A stretch of 7,377 bases of DNA. It comes from an uncultured Clostridia bacterium. GTDB taxonomy: Bacteria > Bacillota > Clostridia > Oscillospirales > Acutalibacteraceae. Each line of letters opens with the position of its first letter. Position 1 is the stretch's first letter. A program made the position numbers and the translations under genes. This document shows positions 6,585-7,377 of the stretch, in pieces. The notes beneath the pieces are model-generated. The model worked only from the letters and a program-made list of their open reading frames with translations, searched no databases and had not been told where the DNA came from. The stretch is from NCBI GenBank assembly GCA_946042285.1, contig CAMGDK010000071.1, forward strand, positions 1 to 7,377, in the 5' to 3' direction.

Positions 6585-7377
6585 ATGGAAACAAATTTGA
6601 CAAAAAATCCATCTCTCCTCAAGTGGCTTGATGAGAAGGTTGAGCTTCTCAAGCCTTCAAAGATTGTATGGATCGACGGCTCAAAGGAGCAGATTGATGC
6701 TCTTAAGGCAGAGGCTTGCGAGACAGGCGAGATGATTAAGCTTAATGAGGAGCTTCTTCCTGACTGCTATCTTCACAGAACAGCTGAAAACGATGTTGCT
6801 CGTGTTGAGGCTCGTACACTTATCTGTACATCAAAGGAGGAGGATGCAGGTCCTACAAATCACTGGATGGATCCTCAGGAATGCTACAAGATGCTTTATG
6901 ACATCGCTGCCGGCTCTTACGAGGGCAGAACAATGTATATCATTCCTTATTCAATGGGCCCTGTCGGCTCACCGTTCTCAAAGATCGGTATCGAAATCAC
7001 AGACTCAATTTATGTTGTTCTTAACATGAATATCATGACAAGAGTAGGCAAGGCAGTTCTTGATTGCCTCGGCGATTCTGATGACTGGGTACGCGGCATG
7101 CACTGTAAGTGCAATGTTGATCCTGACAACAGATGGATTGTTCAGTTCCCTGAGGACAACACAATTATTTCAGTTAACTCAGCTTACGGCGGTAATGTAC
7201 TTCTCGGTAAGAAGTGCTTTGCTCTTCGTATAGCTTCATATCTTGGTAAGAACGAGGGCTGGCAGGCAGAGCACATGCTCATCCTCGGTCTTCAAAAGCC
7301 ATCAGGCGAAACAAAGTATATATGCGCTGCATTCCCATCAGCTTGCGGTAAGACTAACCTTGCTATGCTCATCCCAC
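6585..7377 (+). CDS. pckG: phosphoenolpyruvate carboxykinase, GTP-dependent (3' end cut by window edge)
   Basis: The enzyme interconverts oxaloacetate + GTP and phosphoenolpyruvate + CO2 + GDP in the cytoplasm. In a fermenter it may run in the carboxylating direction toward malate/succinate, but that is inference. The frame stays open from ATG 6585 to the right edge: 264 codons of an expected total of about 600. Motifs identify the GTP family, not the unrelated ATP-type PckA. VARVEART (71-78) carries the conserved substrate arginine. EDAGPTNHW (86-94), GRTMYIIPYSMGPVGSP (114-130) and YGGNVLLGKKCFALRIAS (201-218) follow. K210 and H230 have the 20-residue spacing of the metal ligands K244/H264 in the human enzyme. 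FPSACGKTN (250-258) is the P-loop with the hyper-reactive cysteine C254. The nucleotide-base pocket and remaining metal aspartate lie beyond the edge. Codon choice is strongly biased (serine only TCA/TCT, lysine almost only AAG), unlike the preceding genes, suggesting high expression. Confidence 0.95.
   Translation, partial: METNLTKNPSLLKWLDEKVELLKPSKIVWIDGSKEQIDALKAEACETGEMIKLNEELLPDCYLHRTAENDVARVEARTLICTSKEEDAGPTNHWMDPQECYKMLYDIAAGSYEGRTMYIIPYSMGPVGSPFSKIGIEITDSIYVVLNMNIMTRVGKAVLDCLGDSDDWVRGMHCKCNVDPDNRWIVQFPEDNTIISVNSAYGGNVLLGKKCFALRIASYLGKNEGWQAEHMLILGLQKPSGETKYICAAFPSACGKTNLAMLIP

Noticed and set aside
6745..7029. 94-codon plus-strand frame in another phase within pckG
   Set aside because: The overlapping pckG frame carries clear PEPCK motifs from 6585 to the edge; this alternative frame has none.
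1..7377. Mobile elements, CRISPR arrays, tRNA/rRNA genes, direct repeats or attachment sites
   Set aside because: Coding DNA is nearly continuous with recognised housekeeping genes, and I saw no spaced direct repeats, terminal inverted repeats, transposase motifs or cloverleaf-like stretches.

Overview
The window is a compact, all-plus-strand stretch of bacterial housekeeping chromosome. Short or overlapping gene junctions, strong Shine-Dalgarno sites (AAAGGA, AGGAG, AAGGAG), AT-rich intergenic DNA and protein sequences of the Gram-positive type (a DNA polymerase I without proofreading residues, a TrmL/RimI/TsaD set) suggest an anaerobic Firmicute of class Clostridia. The family Oscillospiraceae/Ruminococcaceae is my best guess, an inference from the look of the proteins and codons and not from a search.

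Layout. Positions 1-6436 read as one tightly packed run of six genes: dusB (5' end outside the window), nagA, trmL, polA, rimI and tsaD. Junctions are a 1-4 bp overlap (dusB/nagA), a 17 bp overlap (nagA/trmL), a 26 bp gap (trmL/polA), a 14 bp overlap (polA/rimI) and a 4 bp ATGA overlap (rimI/tsaD). No promoter is visible inside this run, so it is probably one transcript that starts upstream of the window. The only real intergenic space is 6437-6584. It holds an A/T-rich hairpin followed by Ts that may end the operon, a good sigma-A promoter with an extended -10, a small palindrome near the predicted transcription start, and a strong ribosome binding site. The last gene, pckG (GTP-dependent phosphoenolpyruvate carboxykinase), starts at 6585 and runs off the right edge after 264 codons. 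It has a clearly different, more biased codon choice.

How the genes fit together. Three of the six operon genes modify tRNA (dusB: dihydrouridine in the D-arm region; trmL: 2'-O-methylation of wobble position 34; tsaD: t6A at position 37), and rimI is the usual operon partner of tsaD. polA is the replication/repair polymerase and nagA is an amino-sugar/cell-wall recycling enzyme without its usual nag partners nearby. The common theme is growth-linked housekeeping. pckG is a separate central-carbon gene at the PEP/oxaloacetate node with its own promoter.

I looked for mobile elements, CRISPR arrays, tRNA/rRNA genes, riboswitches, broken genes and unexplained ORFs and found none that I can support. 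I see no evidence of a new biological system here; the observations below are modest points about gene order, variant motifs and the one regulatory region.
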